A DNA stretch of 64,000 nucleotides, from positions 81,635,740-81,699,739 of the forward strand of contig JAOWCC010000577.1 in NCBI GenBank assembly GCA_030867875.1. The letters are read 5' to 3'. The notes beneath the pieces were generated by a model. That model made no database searches and was not told the DNA's origin. It saw only the letters and a program-made list of their open reading frames with translations. The stretch comes from Actinernus sp. WN-2022 (taxonomy: Eukaryota > Cnidaria > Anthozoa > Actiniaria > Actinernidae). A program made the translations under genes and the position numbers. Below, piece by piece: positions 62,096 to 64,000 of the stretch. The number at the start of each line of letters is the position of its first letter. Position 1 is the stretch's first letter.

Positions 62096-62879
62096 AAGGC
62101 AAAACCGAGCGCTATAAGTAAGAGTTTCATACCGAGAACCGAGGTTCTCGGTATGAAAGTGACTTATATCACATTTGGCGAGCTTTTCTCAAATAGAAGG
62201 AGGTTTAAAACTGAGTTACAAACCTCCCTACAACAGTTATAAACCTCAGATTTGTTATTTAATTAGTCTATTGTTCAACGGGTTTATACCAGAGTTCCAC
62301 CCTTTTGAAGAACAAAGAAAACCGTGTCAAGTGTGATATAAGCGTAGTTTTTTTTTCGGCTATCTGCGTCAACATCCATTGTATGTAATATGTGAATTTT
62401 GTATCTCTTAGGATTCCAGTGTTTTTCAAACAATTACGTTTAGATTACTAATTATAAGTAGATACACGTAGTTTTGTTACCTTTGCCTTTGTAAGTAGTT
62501 TTTCTAACTTACTGCATGTAGCCTAGTTCCCATATACCCTGTAAATATATATTTTTATATTTTCGTAATATATTGTAAAAATGATTGCAGTTCACTTAGG
62601 TACTATTATCTTTTTTTAAATAAAACACCAACGTTAATGTACAATTAATGTCACTAAGAAAATGCTCACTGCTTCCGTATCAGTAAGTAACCTTATAGCG
62701 AGGACGAATTCCAGAAAATGAAAGGCCAGGGTCTTAATGTCTTAGTGGAGTTTAATGCAGAGGTAGCAGTGGGAACTAAGAAGCGAAGGGCGGCTACTGT
62801 TGCGGAGCGAATGGCCGTGGGCACTAGCCCTGGTTGGTGGTATGAGATGGTTCATGCATGAATTGCGCTGTAGGATCTT
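62096..62879. other. Non-coding interval within the Gypsy relic
   Basis: Holds a perfect palindrome at 62114-62169. The rest shows no clear coding motif, though the protease region of the retroelement would be expected here. Confidence 0.4.
62114..62169. repeat. Short foldback
   Basis: TAAGAGTTTCATACCGAGAA is mirrored by TTCTCGGTATGAAAGTGACTTA around CCGAGG. It is a short relative of the foldback at 24496-24622. Confidence 0.75.
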
Positions 62880-64000
62880 GTTAAATAACTTGTCGCACAA
62901 GTGATCCCGTCTTGCAGCTAGGAGGTGACAGCCAGATATAGAAAGTGCCTCGGGATACAGAGACGTTGACCTTCCTGTTAGCTTCGCTTGAGGCTGATAC
63001 AGTCTGTTCTGTGACTAAAAATGCAAAATCGTCATCGTCGCTTTTCTCTTGCTGTTGATCCTCAACATAGTTTGCTTGCATAGTTTGTTTGTTTTCTGTG
63101 TTGTGCTCGACCTGTTCTCCACCCTTGTTTCCAGGTCTGAGATCAGCTTTATCTGGCTTACATCACACCGCAAAATGCCCATATTTCCACTGAATTCTCT
63201 ACACGTTTTCCTTTTGCAGGGTATTTTGGGACTCGTGCTAAATGTCCCTCTTTGTAACAATTGAAACAGGTTTTACCCGGGTCCCTTTCGCTTTGTTACT
63301 AGATGTTGATTTGATAGCATTCACATTTCCCCCATTCCCGTGTTGAGGTGAGGTCATATCTCGTACTTGTTGTCCAGTGGCTTGCCATGTACGGCTTTTT
63401 GCAATACATTTCCCAATGTAACATTACTTGTCACAAGCGGCTTCTTCTTTAGATCAATATTGCGCAACTTCTCTATAAGCCGATCGCGTAAATTATCCCC
63501 TAATTCCTCTCCATAATTACAATTAGGTCAGCGGTTTCACCATTCTTAGGCGCTAATGTCTGACCATTTGGCATTCGAAGGACACATTCTCTTCAACGCA
63601 AAAGTAGTGATCTTAATTTCTAATGCATAACTTGTACGCGTTATCGTCCTCCTCAGGCACTGACCTGGGATCATGTATGACTTCAAATACGTGTCGCACT
63701 TCCATCCTTGTAAAATAGAACTATTGTTTTCGATGTTCTCGATGCTCTTACCATCAGCGCAATATTCGAAGACTCGGTTCCACTCTCGCCAGCGCACTGC
63801 AATCGCATTTCCATCATTGCAAAATAGAACTATTGTTTTCGATGTTCTCGATGCTCTTACCATCAGCGCAATATTCGAAGACTCAGTTCCACTCTCGCCA
63901 GCGCACTGCGACCACTGATGCGGATCCATTTAAGTCAGTCGGCGGTAAACCTTTCTGAGCCATCCTCGACGCCGATTTGTGGCATACTTGGGCCTGTAGG
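62880..64000 (-). pseudogene. Degenerate retroelement gag-type region
   Basis: Leftward frames near 63190-63300 and 62890-63260 have a zinc-knuckle-like context (cysteine, FNCYKEGH-like spacing, broken by frameshifts) upstream of the Gypsy RT relic and on the same strand. The outermost part (63546-63929) contains a 109-bp tandem duplication. It is partial and runs off the window end. Confidence 0.45.
63704..63908. repeat. 109-bp tandem duplication
   Basis: AAAATAGAACTATTGTTTTC to CACTCTCGCCAGCGCACTGC occurs twice, starting at 63712 and 63821, with only a few differences. Confidence 0.9.

Overview
The window looks like metazoan nuclear DNA, most likely from an anthozoan cnidarian, possibly an octocoral; this lineage guess comes from recalled protein and repeat families, not a search. 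The DNA is AT-rich and intron-rich. A plus-strand host gene is visible as symmetric phase-1 exons: one thrombospondin type-1 repeat (22.9 kb) and seven fibronectin type III exons (24.9, 47.4, 48.2, 49.1, 50.3, 52.4, 57.5 kb). Much of the rest is mobile DNA: LINEs, a TTAA-flanked piggyBac-like insertion, a CACTA-like transposon with minisatellite ends, a degenerate Ty3/Gypsy element and many foldback (MITE-like) elements. I saw no rRNA, tRNA or CRISPR.

The main content is two related integrated virus-like elements of the Polinton/Maverick-adintovirus kind, each about 12.85 kb and in the same orientation. Element 1 is 8439-21288 and element 2 is 33872-46749. Each has terminal inverted repeats starting AG(C/T)AG, and each is flanked by a 5-bp direct repeat (TCTTG and CTCTG). 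Their shared gene order is: small zinc protein, TFIIB-like factor, a leftward coiled-coil membrane protein, a 25-34 bp divergent promoter, rightward major capsid protein, packaging ATPase, four small structural-type proteins, retroviral-type integrase, then a leftward replication gene whose 3' end overlaps the integrase 3' end.

The replication gene differs between the two. Element 2 has an intact protein-primed-type family B DNA polymerase (1152 aa). Element 1 has a decayed superfamily 1 helicase with a C-terminal HNH nuclease motif. Element 1 keeps about 3.1 kb of genes (a two-part leftward gene with a glycine-rich membrane region, a beta-rich candidate minor capsid gene, and a 544-aa conserved unknown) that a deletion removed from element 2. 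Element 2 has gained an F-box plus ankyrin-like-repeat gene and a small C2H2 gene at its ends, each behind a copied promoter cassette. Both elements carry frameshifts or stops, in different genes, so each is a decaying insertion. No adenain-like protease was recognised in either.

Layout: 1-6.1 kb LINE split by a TTAA insertion; 6.1-8.4 non-coding; 8.4-21.3 element 1; 21.3-27.2 host introns, TSP1 and first FN3 exon, LINE debris; 27.2-47.0 a CACTA-like element with 49-bp minisatellite ends, holding a RecQ-fragment foldback, with element 2 inserted in its right end; 47-57.8 FN3 exons; 57.8-64 nested LINEs and a Gypsy-like relic.
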